Source: Candidatus Omnitrophota bacterium (lineage in GTDB: Bacteria > Hinthialibacterota > Hinthialibacteria > Hinthialibacterales > JAKPRU01). Taken from it: a stretch of DNA of 64,000 nucleotides. The position numbers and the translations under genes are program-made. The stretch is from positions 49,887-113,886 of the forward strand of contig JAKQSI010000004.1 in the NCBI GenBank assembly GCA_029570205.1. The letters run 5' to 3'. Of this stretch, positions 10,301 to 17,598 are shown piece after piece. Position 1 is the first letter of the stretch; every line of letters begins with the position of its first letter. The notes below the pieces were generated by a model. It was not told the origin of the DNA. It did not search any database and saw nothing but the letters and a program-made list of their open reading frames with translations.

Positions 10301-11600
10301 CCTGCGGCAGATCCACATACAGGTATTGGAGAGTTTGCTCCGGGCCCAGGAAGATATTCGTGGCGGTTCCGTTCGGCGCAATCTCTGTACTCGGCTGGCT
10401 GAACGGCGCAGGAGCTTCCCGCTGTTCGAAAGTACAAGTCAGCGTGTAGGCTCCGTATCGGCTTTCTTGATAAACCTGGATGTAATACACACCGGCCGGC
10501 AGGTTGTCTACGGTCCATGGATCGGCGCCGGTACCGTCTACATATTGCTGTTCTCCATTGTAGAGGTTAAATCCGACATCCACATTGTCCCCGTCCCCTT
10601 TCGTCGTAGCCATGGTCAGCTTTCCGTAACCGGGAAGCGTTACTTTGTAGAAATCCCCCTGGTCCAGGATCTTGTTTCCATAATAGCCCAATCGCCCCTC
10701 AGCCGATCCGACAAAAAGGGAGGCATTGGCTGTATCCACGGTCAGCGGAATGTCAGTGGCCGTAGCGGTGCCGTCGTTCTGGTCGGCATCATTGGGGCCG
10801 GTGTTGGCTGTGAATTGGCTGATCAGGGTATACGAGCCGAATCCCTCCGCGCTGTGAACCAGGATATAGTACGTTCCCTTGGCAAGGTTGTTGTATGTAA
10901 TGACTTCCGAGCCGCCCTTTCCCGCAGAGTTCTGGGTCGCCATATCGGAGAATACGTCGGTGCTGTCGATCAGAGCCAGGTAGGCATTGAGATCTCCCGA
11001 CGGATTCACCGTGAGAACCAGACGACCGTCATCAGGCGTCGTAACTTCCCAATAATCATAGCGATCGGTGAACCCGGAACCGATATAGCCCAAATGCCCT
11101 TGCACAATGCCGCCCTGAGCGGAGATCGCAGAGGCTTGCGGAATGTCATCATTGGGTTCCGGATCGATCTCAGCGGTGGGGGCATAATTGACCGTTGCCG
11201 TGTAATCGCCTGCACCAGAAACACGGCCGATAATGAACCAATAGGTCCTCCCGACTCGGAGATTCTGATACTGAAATACCTCATCTCCTCCTGCCCCAGT
11301 GTTGTTCCGATAAACCATTTGGGTTCTTCCGTCGGTGTCCAGCATCCAAATATGGATGTCCAGCTCGGCCGTGGGGCGCGCCCCAATCTGAATGAGACCG
11401 TCCGAATCGGTCGTGAATCGGAAAAAGTCCAGGACATCTACCGGCGTCCCGGCTCCCAATGAACCGGATACGGGGACATTCAACTCCACCGTGTTTGCGG
11501 AGGATGTGCCCTCATTGGGTTCTGTTTCCGCCATGACCGGAATCGCAAAAACAGTAAGCAAAGCAACGAAAACCATGGATACAACTTTTCTGGAACTCAT
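7335..11600 (-). CDS. Giant secreted protein: seven PPC-like repeats, carboxypeptidase-regulatory-like domain, cohesin-like domain
   Basis: A 1421-residue exported protein. After a signal peptide (VVSMVFVALLTVFAIPVMA) come about seven bacterial pre-peptidase C-terminal type beta-sandwiches of roughly 120 residues, each opening with an EPND-like Ca-binding phrase (EPNEGT, EPNDDI, AEPNDDW, CEPNDND, MEPNNF) and closing with a GxYxL strand. Then follow a carboxypeptidase-regulatory-like fold (GTIAGTVKGANNLPLFDVAV), a fibronectin-like stretch, and a cohesin-like module (VNVDTNSYLVGQSVNAYL through LGSYGVIIKYDPAAL). A Thr-Pro linker (TPTPTPQVTPLPGTPTPQ) leads to a C-terminal beta-sandwich. It has no catalytic domain, so a structural, adhesive or scaffold role is likely. 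I chose ATG 11600 because AAAGGAG lies eight bases upstream; an ATG at 11627 would add nine basic residues. Confidence 0.85.
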   Translation of the reverse strand: MSSRKVVSMVFVALLTVFAIPVMAETEPNEGTSSANTVELNVPVSGSLGAGTPVDVLDFFRFTTDSDGLIQIGARPTAELDIHIWMLDTDGRTQMVYRNNTGAGGDEVFQYQNLRVGRTYWFIIGRVSGAGDYTATVNYAPTAEIDPEPNDDIPQASAISAQGGIVQGHLGYIGSGFTDRYDYWEVTTPDDGRLVLTVNPSGDLNAYLALIDSTDVFSDMATQNSAGKGGSEVITYNNLAKGTYYILVHSAEGFGSYTLISQFTANTGPNDADQNDGTATATDIPLTVDTANASLFVGSAEGRLGYYGNKILDQGDFYKVTLPGYGKLTMATTKGDGDNVDVGFNLYNGEQQYVDGTGADPWTVDNLPAGVYYIQVYQESRYGAYTLTCTFEQREAPAPFSQPSTEIAPNGTATNIFLGPEQTLQYLYVDLPQDGRLVVNSTYTKDIDATTTLYNADGTSSIGSERFYYTVETRAIAPDDLRAGHYIIQMQRHGGSGLCTVTTEFTPVRNTDAEPNDDWLGIPCIPIEGEVVDLPISGSLGYGGNGWRDRMDAYLLDVKDDGALWVTANTDNTIHYDIALYEFSGPCHRRISSNGGYYTTDARTVGDNDIAAGQYIVYLWRNGGYASYDLKVNFTPNRSSDCEPNDNDWQAVTIQPGQGMVGHLGHQYYDYTDTWDYYRITIPEDGNLQVYFFADNTMHYDVDLYNEDWTWRVSLNGRYYSSAGHSVGDSQLAQGTYFLRFHRLGGYGIYNFYTTFQGVGNSADMEPNNFITMATPLASGQMAFGSVGYRDQYKIDTDDWYFVNVDTAGTYKLTMQDPFAALHNDIQLYASDRVTRIRGDGRYYRSDLYTYEVSLDPGTYFINVHRNGNAGIYTLYFGDPTIPVTGTIAGTVKGANNLPLFDVAVQVSNLSVRTDFTGAYTFTGLAPGTYDVTFSSGAKYYNVVQTVNVAAGQTTTVNATMRDANITAPADPVHYFGFGFDRYIHLTWSPTVSPDVSDGGGYRLYISGREMIDLGYVHDYHAFGFENGQTYSCRLTTYDKFGNESAGVTVQVTPTGMPGPGEDLIIAVNVDTNSYLVGQSVNAYLTAYVGDYALGSYGVIIKYDPAALHVVRVSPSTSVEFGAPTITQFDNAIGQLLIQDAQAVSVEGPTGEVGLAVIEFIVVGVPARSATIRITEGSVLDTHSQEIPVQPRSGQVQLNPGGITPTPTPQVTPLPGTPTPQMTPSPQMTPSPEITPSPQATATPFCPVPEKLEPFYVFEFNSATEFVPFPGGFVSLPPGQVTVGNIPTSTGDFTDGFGCTVTNQPGALMLLLLPTLEVGDHTVILRVSVKTSGPGSQIALAAMDGSWDGSIATSIPAKSEGYMDEYKRMVMVMDPPGTTIMPILQVFNNQGHVAEQVFFDRLELYLVPKTENPFYDLLNGY

Positions 11601-11915
11601 TTCGAGTTTCTCCTTTCTCTTTCTCATCTCGTCCTTCTTCAGGAAATAACAAGAATTATTGATGTGCAGGAATGTAACAAAAGATTACTACCCGCACTTC
11701 CCGTGGAACACAGCCCACAAACAGCGTGATTTTTACACAAAAACATCCGTGCGTCAAGAGAATAGTTCGTTTCTTCCGTTCTGATAGTAAGAAGGTCTGT
11801 CCGCCGAACATTCAATCTGCCGGAGTTCGGGCGAACGCTGCGGGTTATCAAAATGTTACATTTCCCCGAAACTCCCATACCAATGTTCAGGCATTCAGAT
11901 TCCGTGGATTGGAAA
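11601..11915. other. Intergenic region, no gene seen
   Basis: This AT-richer 315-base gap lies between recJ (ending at 11916) and the start of the PPC/cohesin gene, both on the minus strand. It should contain the promoter of the latter. No open frame with coding character, no RNA gene and no convincing promoter hexamers were found. Confidence 0.5.
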
Positions 11916-13919
11916 TCATGTAGCATTCAGGCGACGAAATGTGGCAGATTGTGACAAGTCCCGCTTCTCCTTGGAGGGGATAAGTTCGATTCGATCTCCA
12001 CGGGTCCGCGCCAGTTGCAGTTCGACAAAAATAACCACGGCCAGATAGATTTCTTCCTTTCGGATTCCCAATTCCCCGGCCTTTTCATTCAACAAAACCC
12101 TGGAAAGAAAACCGTCGTGTTCCAGTTTCTGAATAAGACGAAAGATTTTTCCCAGCCGTTCCCTGTCCAATCTCATTGTGGTTTCGGGCTTATTCGGCTC
12201 GGTTTTTACCTGTACAGGATCGTCCCGATCGGATCGCACATCGACCATCCGCAGTTGAATCGAACGGACATCGCGATACTCGTCAAAATAGGGGCTTCCG
12301 GCTATTTGAAGGCGATCCAGGCGCAGCTGCGAAAGTCGTTCACCCATCCCGTATCCGATAGCCTCAATCCGCCCTCTCGAATGGGCAAGTGTCAATCTCA
12401 AATGATTGTTACCGACAATCCGCCCGCCGTAAGTGGAAGCCTCTCCTCGGAAAAGGAACACGGGCGAGGGATTGCCTTGACCGAATGGCGCAAGAGCGGC
12501 CAGGTCCTCGATCAGTCGGTCATCTACCTGTTCCAGGGGCAGCTCCGCATCCAGCCATAGCGGAGGGGGTTCCGGTTGTCCTCCCCACCGTTTTTGCGCT
12601 CCCCGGATCAGTGTCTCGCACAATTCCTCATATTTCGACACATCCACTGAAAGCCCCACCGCGTTCTCGTGTCCCCCGCCGGAAAGAAGCAAAGGCCGAG
12701 CATCCTCAAGGACAGATCCCAAGTCCATCGAGGGCAAAGATCGCCCGGAACCGTGAAGGATTCCATCCTCTTGCGACATGAGAATCACCGGCACTCCATA
12801 TTGGGCCGCCAGATGAGAGGCCACGATTCCGAGTACGCCCCGGTGCCATTTCTCACCGTCAATAATCAACAAAGGCAAATTCCTGTTCAGGAGTCCCGCC
12901 TGAATCATTCGGTTTTGTGCATCGGATGAGACCTGTTTCTCCAGAGCCTGCCGTTTGGCGTTCAGGCGATGCATCTCTGTGGCGATTTCGAACGCTCGCA
13001 CCTCATCCCGGGTTACAAGCAGTTCCACCGCGCTTCGCGGATCGGAGAGACGTCCCAGTGCGTTGATTCGCGGGCCGATTCGGAATGCAATCTGGTGCGT
13101 GTCGAGTCGCTTGGGATCGGTTGAAGAAACGTCCAGGAGCGCCCGGATTCCGGGACGTACCGCCTCGCGCAAGAGGGGAATTCCCCGGCTGACCAGAGTC
13201 CGATTCTCATCCAGCAGAGAGACCACATCCGAGACGGTCCCCAGCGTGGCCAGGTCCAGTCCCATTTCTTCCGGGGACGGCATCTCCAACAGAGTTTCCC
13301 GCAGCGCACAGGCCAGTTTGTACGCCACTCCCGCACCGGCGAGATCACGAAACGGGTATTCTTCCTCCTCCAGAATCGGATTGAGAACCGCAATCGCAGC
13401 CGGAATGGCCTTCCCCGGACGGTGGTGGTCTGTGACAATCACATCCATGCCTTTTTCACGGGCCAGCGCAATCTCTTCGGTTGAGGTGGTCCCGCAGTCC
13501 ACCGTGATCATCAACTGGAATTGACCTGCAAACTCGGCGATTCGGTCGATGCTGACGCCGTATCCCTCTTCGATCCGGTGCGGAAGGTAATACTCCACAT
13601 CCAACCCCAATTCCCACAGAGTCTCCAGAAGGATGGCGGTTCCTGTGATCCCATCCACATCGTAGTCGCCGTGAATCAACACGCGCTCGTTTTGCTCTCT
13701 GGCCCGGGCAATACGCTCGACAGCCTGCTCCATTCCGTTGAACAGGAAGGGTGAATGAAACACATCCTGGGATGGATTCAGGAAAGTCCGCGCATCTTCC
13801 GTTTCGGTAATCCCACGCTGGACCAGAAGACGGGCGATCAGCGGGGAAATGGAAAGGTCCGCCGCCAGACAATCGGCCCGATCCGAATCATGAGGACGAA
13901 TTTTCCACGCACGGGTCAT
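11916..13919 (-). CDS. recJ: Single-stranded-DNA-specific exonuclease RecJ
   Basis: A 667-residue RecJ nuclease, which digests single-stranded DNA 5' to 3' in recombination and mismatch repair. DHH motifs are clear: HGDYDVDGITGT near residue 83, VDCGTTS, VTDHHRPGKAIP and, in the DHHA1 part, SGGGHENAVGLS. An OB-fold region and a C-terminal extension of about 90 residues (LGKIFRLIQKLEHDGFLS) resemble long Firmicutes-type RecJ; the core E. coli enzyme is near 577. Its ATG overlaps the TGA of the upstream membrane protein gene as ATGA, indicating translational coupling. Confidence 0.97.
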   Translation of the reverse strand: MTRAWKIRPHDSDRADCLAADLSISPLIARLLVQRGITETEDARTFLNPSQDVFHSPFLFNGMEQAVERIARAREQNERVLIHGDYDVDGITGTAILLETLWELGLDVEYYLPHRIEEGYGVSIDRIAEFAGQFQLMITVDCGTTSTEEIALAREKGMDVIVTDHHRPGKAIPAAIAVLNPILEEEEYPFRDLAGAGVAYKLACALRETLLEMPSPEEMGLDLATLGTVSDVVSLLDENRTLVSRGIPLLREAVRPGIRALLDVSSTDPKRLDTHQIAFRIGPRINALGRLSDPRSAVELLVTRDEVRAFEIATEMHRLNAKRQALEKQVSSDAQNRMIQAGLLNRNLPLLIIDGEKWHRGVLGIVASHLAAQYGVPVILMSQEDGILHGSGRSLPSMDLGSVLEDARPLLLSGGGHENAVGLSVDVSKYEELCETLIRGAQKRWGGQPEPPPLWLDAELPLEQVDDRLIEDLAALAPFGQGNPSPVFLFRGEASTYGGRIVGNNHLRLTLAHSRGRIEAIGYGMGERLSQLRLDRLQIAGSPYFDEYRDVRSIQLRMVDVRSDRDDPVQVKTEPNKPETTMRLDRERLGKIFRLIQKLEHDGFLSRVLLNEKAGELGIRKEEIYLAVVIFVELQLARTRGDRIELIPSKEKRDLSQSATFRRLNAT

Positions 13920-14263
13920 TGAGATTCTGTCCTGGTTACCCCCGTAATCTCGCCGGAAAAAAGGCGTTTCGCTGTCTCAAGGTCCATCTCGGTTTCTTCG
14001 TTTTCTACCCTCTCGGCGGGTTGTAGTTGTTCCACACTCGGCGGTCTTGAACGGATCTGGGGGAAAAACCGGTACAGTCCACGCACCGCGAATCCGGCCC
14101 CCACAGCCAGAGCGAGAGAGATGATCGTATAGAAAAGAGGCCGATAGCTCCACCAGGGCGGTGTGCGAGGCGGAGTCAGATTCTTTCGGTCTTTCCGGCT
14201 TTCGAGGAACCGCTCTTTCGTGCTTTGGCGGACCCGTATGGAGGATCGATATTTGGTGTCCAC
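13916..14263 (-). CDS. Small single-pass membrane protein upstream of recJ
   Basis: About 115 residues: a basic cytoplasmic N-terminus (KERFLESRKDRKNL), a proline-rich PPRTPPWWSYRP stretch, one membrane span (LFYTIISLALAVGAGFAV) and a short acidic tail. No family is recognised. I use GTG 14263 because GAGG lies just upstream; a TTG at 14275 would add four residues. It overlaps recJ by four bases, so they form an operon, but a DNA-repair role cannot be inferred from that alone. Confidence 0.6.
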   Translation of the reverse strand: MDTKYRSSIRVRQSTKERFLESRKDRKNLTPPRTPPWWSYRPLFYTIISLALAVGAGFAVRGLYRFFPQIRSRPPSVEQLQPAERVENEETEMDLETAKRLFSGEITGVTRTESQ

Positions 14264-14385
14264 GGCCGCCCTCAATCTGATCCATCAATCCGAATAGAAA
14301 CGAGTGTTGTCTTTCTTCGTCATATAAGGGAACAGGGAACCGGAAGCCTGTCAAGTGGTGCGGAGTGGCAAAGAAATCTGAACCT

Positions 14386-14520
14386 TGATTTGCCCGATTA
14401 TTGGATGACTGTAATGGAAAGCAAGTCCGAAGCATGATTTGCTCGATTGTGGGATGACCATGATGAATGAGAAGAGAAAATCAAGGCAATCTTCTAATCA
14501 AGCGAATCATGGTTCAGACT
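14386..14520. repeat. Dispersed repeat, copy 1 (with internal direct repeat)
   Basis: Within the 465-base gap before the Hsp20 genes, a 24-base unit at 14386-14409 (TGATTTGCCCGATTATTGG...) recurs at 14435-14458 with four changes. It is followed by an AT-rich stretch ending in GGTTCAGACT. A related sequence with the same order lies at 41590-41673. It is non-coding and resembles dispersed repeats seen across planctomycete-like genomes. Confidence 0.55.
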
Positions 14521-14728
14521 TTCCAACTCCAACGACGTATACCCAATTTGATCAACCAGCCTCATCTCCCTGTGCCACATTGACACACAATCCCCTGCGA
14601 CAATATGGATGTAAATGATTACAAAACAAGTACTTGTAAGGATTCCTGCCAATCGGCATATCTGTTGCTTCTTACAAAAAGAAACCGGATACAAAGATCA
14701 AGAATCCTGAGAAGAGGAGGAACCGATC

Positions 14729-15184
14729 ATGCCGAGACCAAACGTGTTTCAAGAAATTGAAAACCTCCGGCGAGAAATGGACCGGATGGCGAGTGAATTG
14801 TTTCCATTCCAAGCGCGGCGTCAGGGCACTTTCCTGCCGGGGCGTGCCGCCCGTCAATACCCTCTCGTCAATATGTATGACGATGAGAAATTCATCTACC
14901 TTGAGGCGCTGGCTCCCGGTCTGAATACCCAAAACCTGGACGTCACCGTCGTACATAACACTGTCACCATCTCCGGTGAGAAATTGCATACCGCGCCCGA
15001 TGCCAAGCCGGAACAATACCACCGCAGCGAACGAGCTGCCGGACGGTTTGTTCGATCCATCGAATTGCCCACCGAGGTGAACGACACCAAGGTGACCGCC
15101 GATTACAAGAACGGCATTCTTCTCATCACCCTTCCCAAGGCGGAGAAAGCCATCCCCCGCCGGATATCTGTGAAGGTTGGCTGA
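14729..15184 (+). CDS. Hsp20/alpha-crystallin family small heat-shock protein (first of pair)
   Basis: A 151-residue small heat-shock protein, an ATP-independent holdase for unfolding proteins. The alpha-crystallin domain spans about residues 45-150 (YPLVNMYDDEKFIYLEALAP, TVTISGEK, then ADYKNGILLITLPKAEKA with the conserved GxLxxxLPK). A strong GAGGAGG lies nine bases before the ATG. It is followed 26 bases later by a second, divergent Hsp20 and then a shared terminator, so the two form a bicistronic unit whose products may co-assemble. Confidence 0.93.
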   Translation: MPRPNVFQEIENLRREMDRMASELFPFQARRQGTFLPGRAARQYPLVNMYDDEKFIYLEALAPGLNTQNLDVTVVHNTVTISGEKLHTAPDAKPEQYHRSERAAGRFVRSIELPTEVNDTKVTADYKNGILLITLPKAEKAIPRRISVKVG

Positions 15185-15210
15185 GCGAATAAGATAAGGA
15201 GGATACGGTC

Positions 15211-15612
15211 ATGGCTGAAAAAACTTACCCGACAACAACTCAACAGCAGGAAATCGTCCCGGAATGGGAGAAGACTCGAACCGAGGAACGATATATCGCC
15301 CCGCCGGTGGATATCTACGAGGAAAACGATGCCCTCAAGGTGGTTGCCGATTTGCCGGGTGTCGATAAGGACTCCGTTGCAGTCCACGTATATAACAACA
15401 TTCTGACCATTGAGGGGAAACCGACTCACAAGGCTTCGGGCAATCCGGTCTACAGCGAATTCGAACTGGTGAATTTCTTCCGTCAGTTTGAACTCTCCGA
15501 TGCCGTGGACAGCGAACGGATTTCCGCAAACCTGGAGAATGGAGTCCTGACCCTCACGCTTCCCAAATCGGAGAAGGCAAAACCCAAGCAAATTTCGGTG
15601 AATGTTTCCTGA
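15211..15612 (+). CDS. Hsp20/alpha-crystallin family small heat-shock protein (second of pair)
   Basis: A 133-residue paralogue of the preceding chaperone with a different N-terminal arm (MAEKTYPTTTQQQEIVPEWE). The alpha-crystallin domain runs from PPVDIYEENDALKVVADLPG to LENGVLTLTLPKSEKAKP. AGGAGG precedes the ATG. Paired Hsp20 genes with dissimilar N-termini commonly form hetero-oligomers in other bacteria; that is inference here. No CIRCE element is visible upstream of the pair, so heat regulation, if any, is not by HrcA. Confidence 0.93.
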   Translation: MAEKTYPTTTQQQEIVPEWEKTRTEERYIAPPVDIYEENDALKVVADLPGVDKDSVAVHVYNNILTIEGKPTHKASGNPVYSEFELVNFFRQFELSDAVDSERISANLENGVLTLTLPKSEKAKPKQISVNVS

Positions 15613-15635
15613 AGCGGGTTCCTATGCGACTGCAT

Positions 15636-15684
15636 GAGACCGGCAGACCGTTTTGCATCCCCACGGTCTGCCGGTCTCTTTTAT
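15636..15684 (+). terminator. Rho-independent terminator of the Hsp20 operon
   Basis: A perfect 16-bp inverted repeat (GAGACCGGCAGACCGT at 15636-15651, complement at 15663-15678) with an 11-base loop is followed by TTTTAT. It lies 23 bases past the second Hsp20 stop. Confidence 0.92.
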
Positions 15685-15770
15685 CGGGCTTTTTCCAGAA
15701 CCTTGGAAATCCCATGGAAAGATGGTACAAGAAGTACTATCTCAAAAGTTGGCCCCTGTGAGAGGAAACG

Positions 15771-16586
15771 ATGAAATTCGCGATCTGCAATGAGACGTTC
15801 CAGAATTGGAGTTGGGAAAGAACTTGCCCATTTGTCGCAAAGACCGGATATCAAGGTATTGAGGTAGCTCCATTTACCCTGGCAGACTCTGTTCAGGAAA
15901 TCTCACCCGCGCGCCGAAAGGAAATCGCCGGGATTGCCACCGATGTGGGATTGGAGATTGTCGGGTTGCACTGGCTCCTGGTCAGTCCGAAAGGATTGCA
16001 CTTGAACCACCCGGAGGCATCGATTCGTAAGAAGACCGCCGATTATGCCCGCGCATTGATCGACTTCTGCGCGGATATCGGCGGCAAGATCATGGTATGG
16101 GGTTCGCCCCAGCAGCGGAATATGCTGGAGGGTCAAACCTACCGCGACACCTGGCTGCGAACCGTGGACTTTTTCAAAGGAATCGCTCCTCATGCCGAGA
16201 ATCGCGGGATTCCCATCTGTTTCGAGCCTCTCACCCCTTTCGAGACCAACATGATTACGTGTGCCGATCAGGCCAGAGACCTGATCGATGCTGTGGGGTC
16301 ATCCCATCTGCGTCTCCATCTGGATGTCAAGGCAATGTGTGGCGGGGAAAGGGACACGATTCCGGAAGTGATTGAAAAGAACGTTGATCTTCTACGGCAT
16401 TTTCACGCCAACGACCGGAACAAACGCGGACCGGGATTCGGGGATGTGGACTTTAAGCCGATTGCAGCCGCCTTGAAAAAAATCGGCTACAACGGATATG
16501 TCTCCGTGGAAGTGTTCGATTACTCTCCGGACCCGGAGACCATCGCGCGCGATAGCCTCTCATACTTGCAGAAAACGTTTGCCTGA
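15771..16586 (+). CDS. Sugar phosphate isomerase/epimerase-type TIM barrel protein
   Basis: A 271-residue xylose-isomerase-like TIM barrel (AP endonuclease 2 superfamily), the group that includes hydroxypyruvate isomerase, inosose dehydratase and sugar epimerases. Likely metal ligands are in ICFEPLTPFETN, LRLHLDVKAM, HFHANDRNKRGPGFGDVDF and SVEVFDYSPDP. The HANDRN..GxGDVDF phrase is typical of the epimerase subgroup. GAGAGGA precedes the ATG, which is 22 bases upstream of the YggT gene start relative to its own stop, suggesting co-transcription. The exact substrate is unknown; the neighbouring glycan genes suggest sugar catabolism. Confidence 0.88.
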   Translation: MKFAICNETFQNWSWERTCPFVAKTGYQGIEVAPFTLADSVQEISPARRKEIAGIATDVGLEIVGLHWLLVSPKGLHLNHPEASIRKKTADYARALIDFCADIGGKIMVWGSPQQRNMLEGQTYRDTWLRTVDFFKGIAPHAENRGIPICFEPLTPFETNMITCADQARDLIDAVGSSHLRLHLDVKAMCGGERDTIPEVIEKNVDLLRHFHANDRNKRGPGFGDVDFKPIAAALKKIGYNGYVSVEVFDYSPDPETIARDSLSYLQKTFA

Positions 16587-16607
16587 TATCAAGCGGCAGG
16601 ATTATCG

Positions 16608-17477
16608 ATGAGCCTTCTCGACCATATCGTCAACATCATTCTGGTGTTGCTGGTGGTGCGGTTTTTCCTGGAAGAGTATCTCTGTTACGGTCTCGGCCCC
16701 GTATGCCAGGCGGTATTTCAGATCACCGATTTTTTCTGCAAACCGATTCAATCGGCTTTGGGGAATCCGACAGGGAAATTGCAGCGTGCCATCCCTTGGA
16801 TTGTGATTGTGTTGATTCTGTTGATTCGGGGATTATGGAGGGCGCTGCCCGCTTTTGGGGGCGGTGGTGCGGAGGCTCCGGGCGCCCTGCCTGCCGTTCT
16901 GAGCAGTTTCAGTCAATTCGTTGATCTTGCGTACCTGGTCGTTGTCGGGCTGTTGCTGGTTTCCGTGCTGTTGGCGAAAGGCGGCGTGGCTTTCTACAAC
17001 AGCGTGGGATACCAGGCCTTCCAACGCAATACCTTTCGACTCTTGCAGATCACGCAAGGTTTTCTTCACACGCATGATCTCTGGCGACTTTTCGCGGGTT
17101 CCGTGTTATGGCTGGCGGGTCTGCATTTTGTCCTGATCTCGCTTATATCGCTCGATTTTCTGAATGGAATTCGTGTGCCGCTCGGGCGGGAACTGGTTTT
17201 TCAAGTCCATACTTTTGTGACCTTGCTAGGTTTTTATTATTTCATTCTATTGATCGCGATCATCCTTTCATGGGTCGGTCCGGACCTGCACAATCCGGTT
17301 GTTGCAGTGATTCGCGCCCTGACTGAACCATACTTACGGCTCTTTCGACGGATCTGTCCCTGGGCGCGAATCGGAATGCTCGATTTCTCGCCCATCCTCG
17401 CGTTTCTGGTATTGGTTCTGATCCAACAGATGCTCTTCAATCTCACCGGTTCCATTGCCAAATTCTTTGCGGGCTGA
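16608..17477 (+). CDS. YggT-family membrane protein (double YggT domain)
   Basis: A 289-residue integral membrane protein with two YggT-type units. The first (NIILVLLVVRFFLEEYL, then FFCKPIQSALG) is at residues 5-75. The second (TFVTLLGFYYFILLIAIILS, then LTEPYLRLFRRICPWARIGM and DFSPILAFLVLV) is at residues 195-285. The insert between them holds further hydrophobic segments. YggT proteins are linked to osmotic stress or cell-division membrane organisation, without a known reaction. E. coli YggT, also two-repeat, is 188 residues, so this one carries a longer central region. Confidence 0.85.
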   Translation: MSLLDHIVNIILVLLVVRFFLEEYLCYGLGPVCQAVFQITDFFCKPIQSALGNPTGKLQRAIPWIVIVLILLIRGLWRALPAFGGGGAEAPGALPAVLSSFSQFVDLAYLVVVGLLLVSVLLAKGGVAFYNSVGYQAFQRNTFRLLQITQGFLHTHDLWRLFAGSVLWLAGLHFVLISLISLDFLNGIRVPLGRELVFQVHTFVTLLGFYYFILLIAIILSWVGPDLHNPVVAVIRALTEPYLRLFRRICPWARIGMLDFSPILAFLVLVLIQQMLFNLTGSIAKFFAG

Positions 17478-17598
17478 TTCGGGTACAGTCATGAGACAAA
17501 ACGTGTCTCTTGAACTACAATGTGTTGTCCAAAGAGATGCAAAGTCGGGTACACTTTCCCGTGTCCGGTAAATGCACGGGAGGGATAATGGGGACTTG

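Noticed and set aside
9876..11462. A 528-codon plus-strand frame antisense to the PPC/cohesin gene
   Set aside because: It has no recognisable domain, and its length follows from the codon bias of the strongly supported gene on the other strand.
14521..14728. CIRCE or other heat-shock operator before the Hsp20 genes
   Set aside because: No TTAGCACTC-N9-GAGTGCTAA element or close variant is present.
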